Below are positions 1 through 8,800 of a stretch of DNA of 64,000 bases, in pieces. A model generated the notes under the pieces. It did not search any database. It had not been told where the DNA came from and was given only the letters and a program-made list of their open reading frames with translations. The number at the start of each line of letters is the position of its first letter. The stretch's first letter is position 1. The DNA is taken from positions 4,925,277 to 4,989,276 of the forward strand of contig OY970276.1 in assembly GCA_963715785.1 (NCBI GenBank). The letters are read 5' to 3'. Source of the DNA: LD21 sp963715785 (GTDB lineage Bacteria; Bacteroidota; Bacteroidia; Bacteroidales; VadinHA17). Made by a program: the position numbers and the translations under genes.

Positions 1-600
1 TACAGCTCCCGCATCGCCCAATGCGCCAAGGTTTTTTGCCGGGTAAAAACTGTGACCTGAAGCACTCCCCAGTGATCCGGTATGCTTTTCACCGTAATGA
101 CAGCCCTGTGCCTGGGCATTATCCTCTATGAGCTTTAGTCCATAATTCTGCACTAATTTCTGTATCTCGGGATGCATGGCATTTTGCCCATAGAGATGAA
201 CAATCATTATAGCCCTGGTTCGTGAAGTAATTTTTTCTTCAATTCTGAACGGATCGATATTATATGTTTTAATATCGGGTTCAACAAGTACAGGGACCAG
301 GCGGTTATCAGTTATAGCCAGAATTGATGCGATATAAGTGTTTGCCGGGACAATTATTTCATCTCCCTCTTTCATGAAGCCCATCTCAATATATGCTTTT
401 AGGATAAGCCGCAAAGCGTCCAACCCGTTTGCAACTCCGATGCAATGTTTTGAGCCGATATATTTTCCGTACTCCTTTTCGAAAAAATCTGCTTCGTTTC
501 CCAGAAGATACCAGCCTGAGTCCAGCACCCTTTTTATTGCCTGACTAATCTGAGGCTCAAAACTGTCGTTAATTTTCTTCAGATCGAAAAATTTAATCAT
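1..600 (-). CDS. DegT/DnrJ/EryC1/StrS-family sugar aminotransferase (FdtB/QdtB-like), 3' end outside window
   Basis: PLP-dependent aminotransferase acting on a dTDP-3-keto-6-deoxyhexose to give the 3-amino sugar. The frame is open from the ATG at 600 to the left edge, giving 200 residues; a full family member has about 365-370, so the C-terminal 45% lies outside. Visible family signatures are the N-terminal FFDLKK and the VANGLDAL cofactor-pocket segment near residues 56-63. VPANTYIAS lies near 84-92, EDNAQAQG near 159-166, and the lysine motif FYPAKNLGALGD has the predicted Schiff-base lysine at 189. The ATG overlaps the TGA of the acetyltransferase gene (ATGA), so it is the last visible gene of a four-gene operon. 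Family is secure. The FdtB or QdtB assignment, meaning galacto- or gluco-configured product, is inferred from the neighbours and cannot be settled from sequence alone. Confidence 0.9.
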   Translation of the reverse strand, partial: MIKFFDLKKINDSFEPQISQAIKRVLDSGWYLLGNEADFFEKEYGKYIGSKHCIGVANGLDALRLILKAYIEMGFMKEGDEIIVPANTYIASILAITDNRLVPVLVEPDIKTYNIDPFRIEEKITSRTRAIMIVHLYGQNAMHPEIQKLVQNYGLKLIEDNAQAQGCHYGEKHTGSLGSASGHSFYPAKNLGALGDAGAV

Positions 601-1139
601 TTTTTTATTATCCGTGAGTTATCTATCCGATAGTCTGAATTACAATGGCTGCAGTGAAGGTCCTCATCAAGTTTATGTCCGCAGTCACATACAAAAGCTT
701 TTTGTCTGGCCGGATTACCCATCCAGAGTGTATTATTCGGAACATCTTTTGTTACCACGCTGCCAGCTCCTATTAAGGCATATTCACCAATAGTAATTCC
801 AGCGATTATTGTTGAGTTTGCACCAAGTGATGCGCCCTTTTTCAGTACTGTTCTTGATAATTCAAAATCATGTTTTGATCTGGGATACAGATCATTGGTA
901 AAAGTGACGTTGGGTCCGATATGTACGTTATCTTCAACCGTTATGCCATCCCAGATGTATACCCCGCACTTAACGGTAACACCATCGCCAATACGCACAT
1001 CATTTTCCACAAAACAGTGTGAATTTATGTTGCAGTTGTTGCCGATCGTGGCGCCTGGAAGAATGATGGTAAATTGCCAGATAACAGTGTCGGCACCAAT
1101 CTTATTTGTCTGAACATCAGACGTGGGGTGAATTTTCAT
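597..1139 (-). CDS. Left-handed beta-helix N-acetyltransferase for a dTDP-3-amino-6-deoxyhexose
   Basis: A 180-residue hexapeptide-repeat acyltransferase. Repeats with the (I/L/V)-G-x4 pattern cover roughly residues 14-135 (for example IGADTV, IGNNCN, IGDGVT, IGPNVT, IGEYAL, IGAGSV), and GNPA near 140 closes the helix as in FdtC/WlbB relatives. The C-terminal 35 residues carry two cysteine pairs (CDC and CSHC), a small zinc-ribbon-like tail found in some relatives. It is predicted to transfer acetyl from acetyl-CoA to the 3-amino group made by the adjacent aminotransferase. It overlaps the upstream isomerase gene by 23 bp and the downstream aminotransferase by 4 bp, so translational coupling is likely. 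The exact sugar is inferred from context. Confidence 0.87.
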   Translation of the reverse strand: MKIHPTSDVQTNKIGADTVIWQFTIILPGATIGNNCNINSHCFVENDVRIGDGVTVKCGVYIWDGITVEDNVHIGPNVTFTNDLYPRSKHDFELSRTVLKKGASLGANSTIIAGITIGEYALIGAGSVVTKDVPNNTLWMGNPARQKAFVCDCGHKLDEDLHCSHCNSDYRIDNSRIIKK

Positions 1140-1551
1140 GGCAATAATTGAGGTATTCGTTATAATCCCTTATGTAATCATTCACGTCATATTTTTCCGA
1201 AGCGAGTACCAGACATATTGCGCCTGATGAGAAATTGATTAATTCACGCCAGATTCCCGGCACAACATATAGTCCGTAATATGGTCTGTTGAGTTCAACA
1301 ACTTTTTTGTTCTTGCCGTCATTAAGGACCACATCAAAACAGCCGCTTGCCGCAACAATCAACTGATGCAGTCCTTTATGCGCGTGTCCGCCCCGTTCCG
1401 CACCGCCCGGTACGTCATACAGGTAGTATAATCGTTTTACAGCAAAAGGGATATCCATCTGATCTTCCAGGGAAGTAAGATTTCCCGATCTGTTATGTAT
1501 TTTGTTCAGTTCAATAACGCAACAATTATATATTGACGATTCAGTTATCAT
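1117..1551 (-). CDS. FdtA/QdtA-type dTDP-4-keto-6-deoxyglucose 3,4-ketoisomerase (canonical copy)
   Basis: A 144-residue cupin-fold protein of the WxcM/FdtA family, which moves the keto group of dTDP-4-keto-6-deoxyglucose from C4 to C3 before transamination. The hallmark sequence is present: YDVPGG near 45-50, then RGGHAHK with both histidines (H56 and H58) that form the active site in characterised FdtA/QdtA. The end, YDVNDYIRDYNEYL, is also typical. It follows a second, diverged copy with a 4-bp ATGA overlap and overlaps the acetyltransferase start by 23 bp. I take this as the catalytically competent member of the pair. Confidence 0.88.
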   Translation of the reverse strand: MITESSIYNCCVIELNKIHNRSGNLTSLEDQMDIPFAVKRLYYLYDVPGGAERGGHAHKGLHQLIVAASGCFDVVLNDGKNKKVVELNRPYYGLYVVPGIWRELINFSSGAICLVLASEKYDVNDYIRDYNEYLNYCHENSPHV

Positions 1552-1955
1552 TTCACAAATTTTAAAAATTCGTCAAAATCCCTTATGTAGTCTTTTTCAT
1601 CATAAGATGTGGAAGCCAGTATTAATGCCAGAGAATTCGTAGAAAAATTCTCGATTCTGCGGAAGTGCAATTTTGGAATATACAGACCATAAAATGAGCG
1701 GTTAAGAGAATATTTCATCTCTTGCAATCCATTGTGCAGAACAACATCAAAACTCCCGGAAAGTGCGACAATAAATTCTTCAGATTTCTTAAAAGCATGA
1801 CTTCCGCGGTATTCTCCTCCGGGCACATCATATATCCAGTAGACTCTGTTTATCTTGAATGGAACATGATTCATCTCTTCAACAAATGAAAGATTTCCAC
1901 GGTCATCCTCAATTTTCGGGAGATTTATTATTCGTATTTTATCACTGTCTGCCAT
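1548..1955 (-). CDS. FdtA/QdtA-like cupin protein, second copy with altered active-site motif
   Basis: A 135-residue paralogue of the next gene and the first gene of the operon. The same architecture is visible: IIRLP-like start, DDRGNLSF near 17-24, IYDVPGGEYRG near 41-51, LSGSFDVVL and a YIRDFDEFL end. The motif that reads HAHK in the neighbour reads HAFK here, so H53 is kept but the second histidine is a phenylalanine (F55). Possible roles are a partner subunit, an isomerase with different stereochemistry, or an inactive homologue; the sequence does not decide. The ATG at 1955 is the first good start, and the longer stretch upstream in another frame shows no homology. Confidence 0.83.
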   Translation of the reverse strand: MADSDKIRIINLPKIEDDRGNLSFVEEMNHVPFKINRVYWIYDVPGGEYRGSHAFKKSEEFIVALSGSFDVVLHNGLQEMKYSLNRSFYGLYIPKLHFRRIENFSTNSLALILASTSYDEKDYIRDFDEFLKFVK

Positions 1956-2323
1956 GGCTGAATAAAGGTGTTCAATATAAAGATAGAGGTTCTAAGATTA
2001 ATGTCAAAAAATAAGTGGTTTTTCATTATTTTCAGGCAAGCTTTCGCCCCGTCAGTCACAGTATAAGGACCAACAAGGCATGTGATTTTCGGGTTCAGAA
2101 CTGCTTGGTTGACAAAAAAGCTGATGACTGTCAAATACCCGTCATGTCAACACTGCAGCCATGTAAAACTAGGTAAAAATACCAAATAGAATCTAAATTT
2201 TTGATAAACGATATCATACTATAGATGGATATATGTTTTGAGTATGATTTATCAATTCTGTCTAAAAATTCTTAACAATAATTTTTCTTTGGCACTCTAT
2301 TAAAAATTTCTCTTCTATTTATT
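1956..2323. other. Intergenic region without a recognisable gene
   Basis: About 370 bp of AT-rich DNA upstream of the sugar operon. It should hold that operon's promoter, but I could not find a convincing TAnnTTTG element on the minus strand. A 68-codon minus-strand frame at 1928-2134 has no recognisable motif and overlaps the start of the isomerase gene, so I do not call it. Confidence 0.5.
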
Positions 2324-2354
2324 AAAAAAAACCTACCGTTTTACCGGTAGGTTT
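2324..2354 (-). terminator. Rho-independent terminator of the FISUMP lipoprotein gene
   Basis: A perfect 10-bp stem (AAACCTACCG at 2329-2338 with CGGTAGGTTT at 2345-2354) and a 6-nt loop. Read on the minus strand it runs into a T tract over 2331-2324. It lies about 65 bp past the stop codon at 2420. Confidence 0.85.
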
Positions 2355-2419
2355 CTTTTGACTGTTATCCAGATTCAATCAGGTTACTGTAATCATTTAA
2401 AACTATTGAATCAGGGATA

Positions 2420-5200
2420 TTATTTTACGCACCTGATAGCATAGCCGTTCCATGCGCCGTAATCATTTGTGCCCATATAAGGATACTGATACTGAATTGC
2501 GCGATAGTAAGCTTTACTTGGACCATTAGGGGTTGAACTGCCAATGTACTCAGAAGCACCTAATTCCACATAGACTCCGTCACCATTACGGAAACCTCCG
2601 GGGACAGCATTAAAGCCGCTGGCGTTGTTTGTTGCCTGGTCGTTACCAACATCACCAGGTGTGGGATCTGTAGTCCACCCTGACGTGGAAGCGACAGCTT
2701 TAGCAATGTTTGCAGCATTGCCGGCGAAACCAAATCCGTTAGTTCCAAGATAATCACTCAGTGTTGTCCACTCAGCATTGGTTGGAACATGGAATCCTGC
2801 CGGGCATACGCCACGTGGATCTGTTGCGGCATAGAAGTTATACAATCTGCCATAGGTATTTACTTCGTTATTGGCATTATCATTGTAAGCCCACTGATAG
2901 CTGCTGAATTCAGCTGCCCAGATTGGTCCGGCAATTGTATTGATTGTATCACCATTAGCGTAATGTTGGGTTTTGAGGTTCTCAGACATCCAGAGCTGGG
3001 TACCAATCAGTACAGTTCCGTAGGCATTTCCTTCTTCATCTGCTACTTTAGTACTAAATTCTACCTCATTACCATATCCTGTTCCAACGCTGTTAGTTGC
3101 ATAGGCACGCACATAATATGGTGTTGCAGCCGTCAAACCTGTTAGCAGACTGGTAAAACCGCCTGTTCCGGTACCATTTGAAGTCGGGGAATCAGCGATT
3201 GTCGGATTGTGACTTGTCGAGAAGCAAATGCCTCTTGCTGATATAATTCCAGCACCAGCCACAGTAACGTTGCCACCCGATGAAGCAGAGGTCATTGTTA
3301 CCAGCGTAGCTGCTGTAGTGGTTAACGTTGGAACAACTGTAGGATCAGTTGTGAAAGTGATCTCGTTTCCATATGCTGTCCCCACATTGTTAGTGGCATA
3401 AGCACGTACATGGTAGGTGGTTCCCGGGAGCAATGAGCTAAGGTTGCTTTCAAAAACTCCTGTACCTGATGCATCGGTTGTTTTAGGATCACTTGTAGTG
3501 GGAAGTGTTGTGGTTGCCCAGCAAACGCCCCTTGCTGTAACTGCACCTCCGCCATCTGATGTAACGTTTCCGCCTGAAACGGCAGTAGTCGTGGTAATTG
3601 AAGTAACCGCAGTAGTTGTTAGAATAGCAACACCGGCAGGACTGGTAGTAAATGTACGGTCATTCCCGTATGCAGTACCTGCACTGTTTGTGGCATAAGC
3701 GCGTACATGGTACAGTGTTCCGGCTGACAATCCCGTAATGCTGCTTGGGTAGTTTCCGGTGCCTGGTCCATCAGTAGTTTTGGGATTGGTTGTTGTTGGA
3801 TTTAAAGTGATTGCCCAGCAAACACCTCTTTCTGTAACAGCACCTCCTCCATCTGAAGTAATAGTTCCTCCCGATTCTGCAGTCAATTGGGTTACTGCTG
3901 TAATTATGGTAGTTGTAAGAGTTGGAACAACAATAGGATCAGTAGTGAAAGTAAGATCCTGACCGTAAGCAGTTCCGGCTGAATTAACAGCATAAGCGCG
4001 AACATGGTACAAAGTTGCGGGAAGCAAACCTGTGATATTGCTAACAAATATTCCAGGGCCGGTATTGTTTGAAGTTTTGGAAGCGGTAGTTGTCGGATCC
4101 AGGGTTGTCGACCAGCAAACGCCCCTGGCAGTAATTGTGCCGCCACCGTCAGCTGTTATGTTTCCACCTGATGTGGCAATTGTCTGACCAACCAGTGTTA
4201 CAGTAGTTGTGGTAAGGGTTGCTAAAGCAACAGGTGTAGCAGTAAAGACTATATCATTGCCATATGCCGTGCCTGCACTGTTTGTTGCATAAGCACGTAC
4301 GTGATAGGTCACACCGGCTGTTAAACCTGTAATATTTGTCACAAAGGTTCCTGTACCTGTACCGGATGATGCTTTTGTATCGGTGATTACCGGGTTTAAT
4401 GTAGTAGCCCAGCAGACGCCCTTATCGGATATTGTAGCACCACCATCAGAGGTTATTGTTCCGCCTGATACAGCAGTTGTCAATGTTATTAAAGTTATAT
4501 CTGCGGTTGTAAGTGTCGGAACAACAATTTCACTTGTAGTAAACGAAAGATCATTGCCGTAAGCCGTACCTGCACTGTTAGTAGCATATGCACGGACATG
4601 ATAAAGTGTAGCTGGCAGTAAATCTGTCATATTGCTTACAAATACTCCGGTACCTGTTCCTTCTGTGGTTTTAGACTTCGTTAAATCAGGATTTGCTGTT
4701 GTTGCCCAGCAAATACCTCTTGCTGTTACTGATCCGCCTCCGTCAGCAGTGATATTGCCTCCTGAAACTGCAGTTGTCAATGAAATAGAAGTAATTTCTG
4801 CAGTGGTGAGCACTGCAAGCGTTACCTGTGATGTTGTAAATATAACATCATTCCCATAAGCAGTTCCTACACTGTTTGTTGCATATGCCCTTACATGATA
4901 AAGAGTATTGGCATTTAAATTGGTCAACTGACTTGTAAAGCTTCCTGTTCCGGTTGCATCAGTTGTAAAAGAATCAGACGTGGTTGGGTTTGTGTCAGTG
5001 CCCCAACATACACCTCTGGCTGTTACGTCGGCCCCACCATCCTTAGTAATGGATCCCCCGGCAGTGGCAGAATTAATAGTAATATTAGTTACAGCGGTAG
5101 TTGTTAGAGTAGGAAGTGTCTTATCCTTTTTACAACTGTAATCAATAGTGATGCCTATTAAGAAGCATACTAATAAAAAGAATGGCATTATTTTTTTCAT
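2420..5200 (-). CDS. Surface lipoprotein with seven fibronectin-III-like repeats and a C-terminal FISUMP domain
   Basis: About 926 residues. I start at the ATG at 5200, giving MKKIMPFFLLVCFLIG followed by a lipobox-like YSC and a lysine-rich CKKDK. The longer frame begins 18 codons earlier with a sequence that is not a signal peptide. Seven repeats of about 93 residues follow, each with the pattern LTT..V..I....A.SGG.I..DGG..V..RGVCW.T and ending YHVRAYATNS.GTAYGN, as in FN3-like repeats of Bacteroidetes lipoproteins. The last roughly 205 residues form a FISUMP domain (Fibrobacter succinogenes major paralogous domain): IGTQLWMSENLKT, GRLYNFYAA, CPAGFHVPTNAEWTTL, GFNAVPGGFR and a terminal AIRCVK. 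Outer-membrane surface exposure is expected. The function is unknown; FISUMP domains have no established activity. Confidence 0.9.
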   Translation of the reverse strand: MKKIMPFFLLVCFLIGITIDYSCKKDKTLPTLTTTAVTNITINSATAGGSITKDGGADVTARGVCWGTDTNPTTSDSFTTDATGTGSFTSQLTNLNANTLYHVRAYATNSVGTAYGNDVIFTTSQVTLAVLTTAEITSISLTTAVSGGNITADGGGSVTARGICWATTANPDLTKSKTTEGTGTGVFVSNMTDLLPATLYHVRAYATNSAGTAYGNDLSFTTSEIVVPTLTTADITLITLTTAVSGGTITSDGGATISDKGVCWATTLNPVITDTKASSGTGTGTFVTNITGLTAGVTYHVRAYATNSAGTAYGNDIVFTATPVALATLTTTTVTLVGQTIATSGGNITADGGGTITARGVCWSTTLDPTTTASKTSNNTGPGIFVSNITGLLPATLYHVRAYAVNSAGTAYGQDLTFTTDPIVVPTLTTTIITAVTQLTAESGGTITSDGGGAVTERGVCWAITLNPTTTNPKTTDGPGTGNYPSSITGLSAGTLYHVRAYATNSAGTAYGNDRTFTTSPAGVAILTTTAVTSITTTTAVSGGNVTSDGGGAVTARGVCWATTTLPTTSDPKTTDASGTGVFESNLSSLLPGTTYHVRAYATNNVGTAYGNEITFTTDPTVVPTLTTTAATLVTMTSASSGGNVTVAGAGIISARGICFSTSHNPTIADSPTSNGTGTGGFTSLLTGLTAATPYYVRAYATNSVGTGYGNEVEFSTKVADEEGNAYGTVLIGTQLWMSENLKTQHYANGDTINTIAGPIWAAEFSSYQWAYNDNANNEVNTYGRLYNFYAATDPRGVCPAGFHVPTNAEWTTLSDYLGTNGFGFAGNAANIAKAVASTSGWTTDPTPGDVGNDQATNNASGFNAVPGGFRNGDGVYVELGASEYIGSSTPNGPSKAYYRAIQYQYPYMGTNDYGAWNGYAIRCVK
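3046..5112 (-). repeat. Seven tandem FN3-like coding repeats (about 280-bp period)
   Basis: The DNA encoding the seven repeats of the FISUMP lipoprotein. Units are clearly related (recurring segments for RGVCW and for YHVRAYATNS) but diverged at DNA level, unlike the arrays in the giant adhesin, so this is an older duplication. Confidence 0.85.
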
Positions 5201-5695
5201 ACTGGCCTTGGTTAAATTATTATTAGAGAAATTGAATATATAAAAGTTATACAAATGATCAGTTTTAATCAGGCATTAGAACCATAACTAAAAACAAATA
5301 AATAAAATATTCCTGTCTTCTCAATAATTTTTTGATCAATCGCTTAAAACGTGTGATAAACTAACCTTTGCAAACATAATACGCAATAGTACCATTATCA
5401 TTAAATTCTTAACCGGGAACCGAACCCGATTTCTTCCCGAAACGACATGCGAAAGAATAAAAATAAAGCTGTAAACATAATCTGTTATAACTTTTTTTAT
5501 TGTTTCAGAATAAGTTAAACAACAATGATAATGTGATTAATATGATCACAAATTTATGAAAAATATTCGGAGAACCGACTCAAAAAATCAAAGTTTCATT
5601 CCGGAAGGAAGAACAACTGATAAAAAATCAAAAATAAGCCTGATTACAATTCATTAATTCCAGGTTGCAGGCTTTCTTAAAAGAGTAATATTTTT
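5201..5695. other. AT-rich intergenic region between divergent surface-protein genes
   Basis: About 500 bp with no coding signal. It should contain the minus-strand promoter of the FISUMP gene; the only TAnnTTTG match I see is at 5378-5371 (TATGTTTG), 170 bp from the start and without a clear -33 box. AAGCCTG near 5636 and CAGGCTT near 5669 could pair across a long loop, but support for that is weak. Confidence 0.4.
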
Positions 5696-5726
5696 TTTGG
5701 TGATATAAATAATTAATTTATATTTG
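5696..5726 (+). promoter_or_regulatory. Bacteroidetes-type promoter of the PL9-like lyase gene, overlapped by an inverted repeat
   Basis: TTTG at 5696-5699, exactly 19 bp, then TATATTTG at 5719-5726. This matches the Bacteroidetes primary sigma consensus TTTG-N19-TAnnTTTG. An inverted repeat, ATATAAAT (5703-5710) and ATTTATAT (5716-5723) around a 5-bp centre, covers the spacer and part of the -7 box, so a repressor site is possible. Transcription would start near 5733 and leave a leader of about 140 nt before the ATG at 5873. Confidence 0.65.
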
Positions 5727-5872
5727 TCACATTAATCTATTGACTTATAGTACATACCTAGCACACCTGATCTGTCATAGTTTTATTCATCGGGATAGAT
5801 ATTTTACGTGGTACATGAATAAAAAAACGCAAGAATGTCTTTGAATTAACAAACTTCTATAACCAGTCCTGA

Positions 5873-8800
5873 ATGAAGAAGGTCATTATTATACTTCTGC
5901 TGATTATTCCTGCAATTGTTAAGGGAGCCTCCTACTATGTTGCCACAAATGGTAATAATAGCAATCCCGGCACTCTCTCACAGCCATTCGGCACCTGGCA
6001 ATATGCGTTTAGTAAGCTTAAAGCCGGTGATATTCTCTATGTGAGAGGCGGAACTTATACGGGCCTCCTTGGTTCCTATGGCAGTAATTACTTTGGAGTT
6101 CGTATGGAAGATGTTAGTGGCTCTTCCGGCAGCCATATTACTGTAACCGCTTATAATGGCGAAGTTCCTATATTAGATGGATCGAGTCTTACATCAGTGA
6201 ACGGATCGAATATTGGTATAATTCTTTATAATTGCCACTATTGGGATTTTACAGGACTCACTTTCACTAACTTTACTCAACATTCGGTTAATTCCTACTC
6301 ATGTCCAGGCTGGGTTGAAAGTGACTGTTCGTATATAACACACACACTTTGCTCAGTTCACGAATGCGGTGACGGGTTCTCATTGTGGAACTCAAAAGAT
6401 TACATCTATTATACTAATTGTGACTCCTATCAAAATGCTGATCATATGAATGACTCGGGAGGAGAAGGAGGGCTCGCTAACGGATTCTCCAGTGGTCTGG
6501 TTAAAGGGGAACACGTCTTTTATCAGGGCTGCCGTGCCTGGCAAAACAGTGATGACGGGTGGGACTGTTTCAACAGCAGTGGCGGAAGTGGTTACATTCA
6601 GTACATAAACTGCTGGGCATTTGAAAATGGCGCCTATGGAGGAGTAACAGGTGATGGTGATGGTTTTAAACTTGGCATCACAGTGTCTTCAGCTGATGGC
6701 GGATTCCAGAGAATCCTGACTAACTGTGTGTCGGCCAATAATCTGGAGTTCGGATATGACCAAAATGACGGAGGTTATGGCACACTTATCCCCATGAGCA
6801 TTTATAACTGCACATCATACAATAATACAAAGGGGGCGTTTAATTTCAGGAACGGTTCATCAAGCGCTATAAGAAACTGTGTAAGCTATAACGAAACAAT
6901 CGGGGATCTGGGTTCTAATATTGTTGATCATAACAGCTGGCAAAATGGAATATCTGTTACAGCTGGTGATTTTGCTGATGTAAACGAGAATGAGTTATCC
7001 GGACCCAGAAAAAGTGATGGAAGTCTTCCTGATATCGGATTCATGCATCTCATAACCGGATCAGATCTCGTTGATGCAGGGACCGATGTTGGAATTGCTT
7101 ATTCCGGGAAAGCACCTGATCTGGGAGCATTTGAATTTGTAACCGACGCTCCTCCGCCTGTTCCTGTCTATGTCTCTTCTGCCGTAGCAAATGCCACTCC
7201 TTCGCGGGTTGAAATGACATATAATCTGACTCTTTCCAGTATCACACCGGCAGGATCGGCATTCGCCGTAAAAGTTAATTCCACTTCAAGGACAATCACC
7301 ACAGTTGCAATTTCCGGATCTAAAGTACAGTTAACACTGTCAACGCCAATCGTATATGGCGATATTATCACCGTATCATATACTCAGCCGGCTACCAATC
7401 CCCTGCAGACATCATCTGGCGGCAAAGCTGCTTCCATCCCCAATCAGAGTGTAACAAACCTTGTAAGCCCGGCATTACCTGTTTACGTAAGCTCCATAGT
7501 TCAGAATGTAACCCCGTCTGTTATTGCGCTGACCTATAACCTCAGCCTTGCCAGTATTGTTCCGGCAGCCTCAGCATTTAAGGTCCTAATAAATTCAGCT
7601 TCCAGAACAATCAGTAAAGTTGCTGTTTCAGGGACAACAGTACAGCTGACATTATCAACACCTGTTGTTTATGGCGACATAATTACTGTATCATATACCC
7701 AGCCGTCAACAAATCCTTTACAATCGACGGCAGGCGGAAAAGCTGAAACTCTCAGTGCACATACGGTTACAAACCAGGTCAGTCAGGTAATTCCTGTGTA
7801 TGTCAGTTCTTCAGTTCAAAATACATCGCCGGCTGTTGTGGCGATAATTTATAGTCAAAGTCTTGCTAACATAATACCTGTTACTCAGGCGTTTAAAGTT
7901 CTGGTCAATTCTGTTTCCAGGTTAATCAATAATGTTGCTGTATCTGGCACTGAAGTCCGGCTGACACTTTCAACTCCCGTTGTCTTTGGCGACATAATTA
8001 CCGTTAGCTATACCAAACCTGCAAGCAATCCATTACAAACAGTTTCAGGGTCCCAGGCATCATCTTTTAATCCGCAGCCGGTTACAAACTATGTGAGTCC
8101 GCCATTACCGGAGTACGTGAGCTCCATTGTTCAAAATAGCAAGCCGAATGTTGTAGAAATGACATATAATCTGACACTTGCCAACATTGTTCCCGGCACT
8201 TCATCGTTTTCGGTTCGTGTTAATTCATCCTCAAGAACAGTCAGCAGTGTTGCAATTTCGGGATCCAAGGTATTATTGACCCTGACAAGCCCCATAATAT
8301 TTGGAGATATTGTCACGGTATCCTATACAATACCATCAGTAAACCCAATACAAACTTCATCTGGTGTTAAGGCGGCAGCCATCAGCAATAAGACAGTGAC
8401 AAATCAGGTGCTCTCAACAATACCTGTTTATGTCAGTTCAACAGTTCAAAATGCATCACCGGCAATTATCGAAATGACATATAATCTTACTCTGGCCAAT
8501 ATAACTCCTGCAGTCTCTGCATTTTCAGTCAGGATTAACTCTGTGGCAAGAACGATAAACAGCATCACTGTTTCAGGAACAAAAGTCATGCTTGCGCTTT
8601 CAAGTCCTGTTATGTATGGTGATATTATTACTTTGTCCTACACCAGGCCTTATTCCAACGCTTTACAATCTCAATCAGGCGGGAAGGCAATATCGATAAC
8701 TTCAAAAACAGTGAGTAACCAGGTGATTTCAGTAGTTCCGGTATATCTCACCTCCAGTGTTCAGAATGAATCACCAGCCGTCGTTGTGATGACTTATAAT

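Noticed and set aside
1928..2134. 68-codon minus-strand frame
   Set aside because: Overlaps the start of the isomerase gene, has no recognisable motif and no promoter or ribosome-binding signal.
2789..3145. 118-codon plus-strand frame in the FISUMP gene
   Set aside because: Antisense to a well-supported FISUMP and FN3-like coding region and without motifs.
5636..5675. Terminator-like pairing AAGCCTG / CAGGCTT
   Set aside because: Only 7 bp with a loop of about 26 nt and no gene on the plus strand upstream that needs a terminator.
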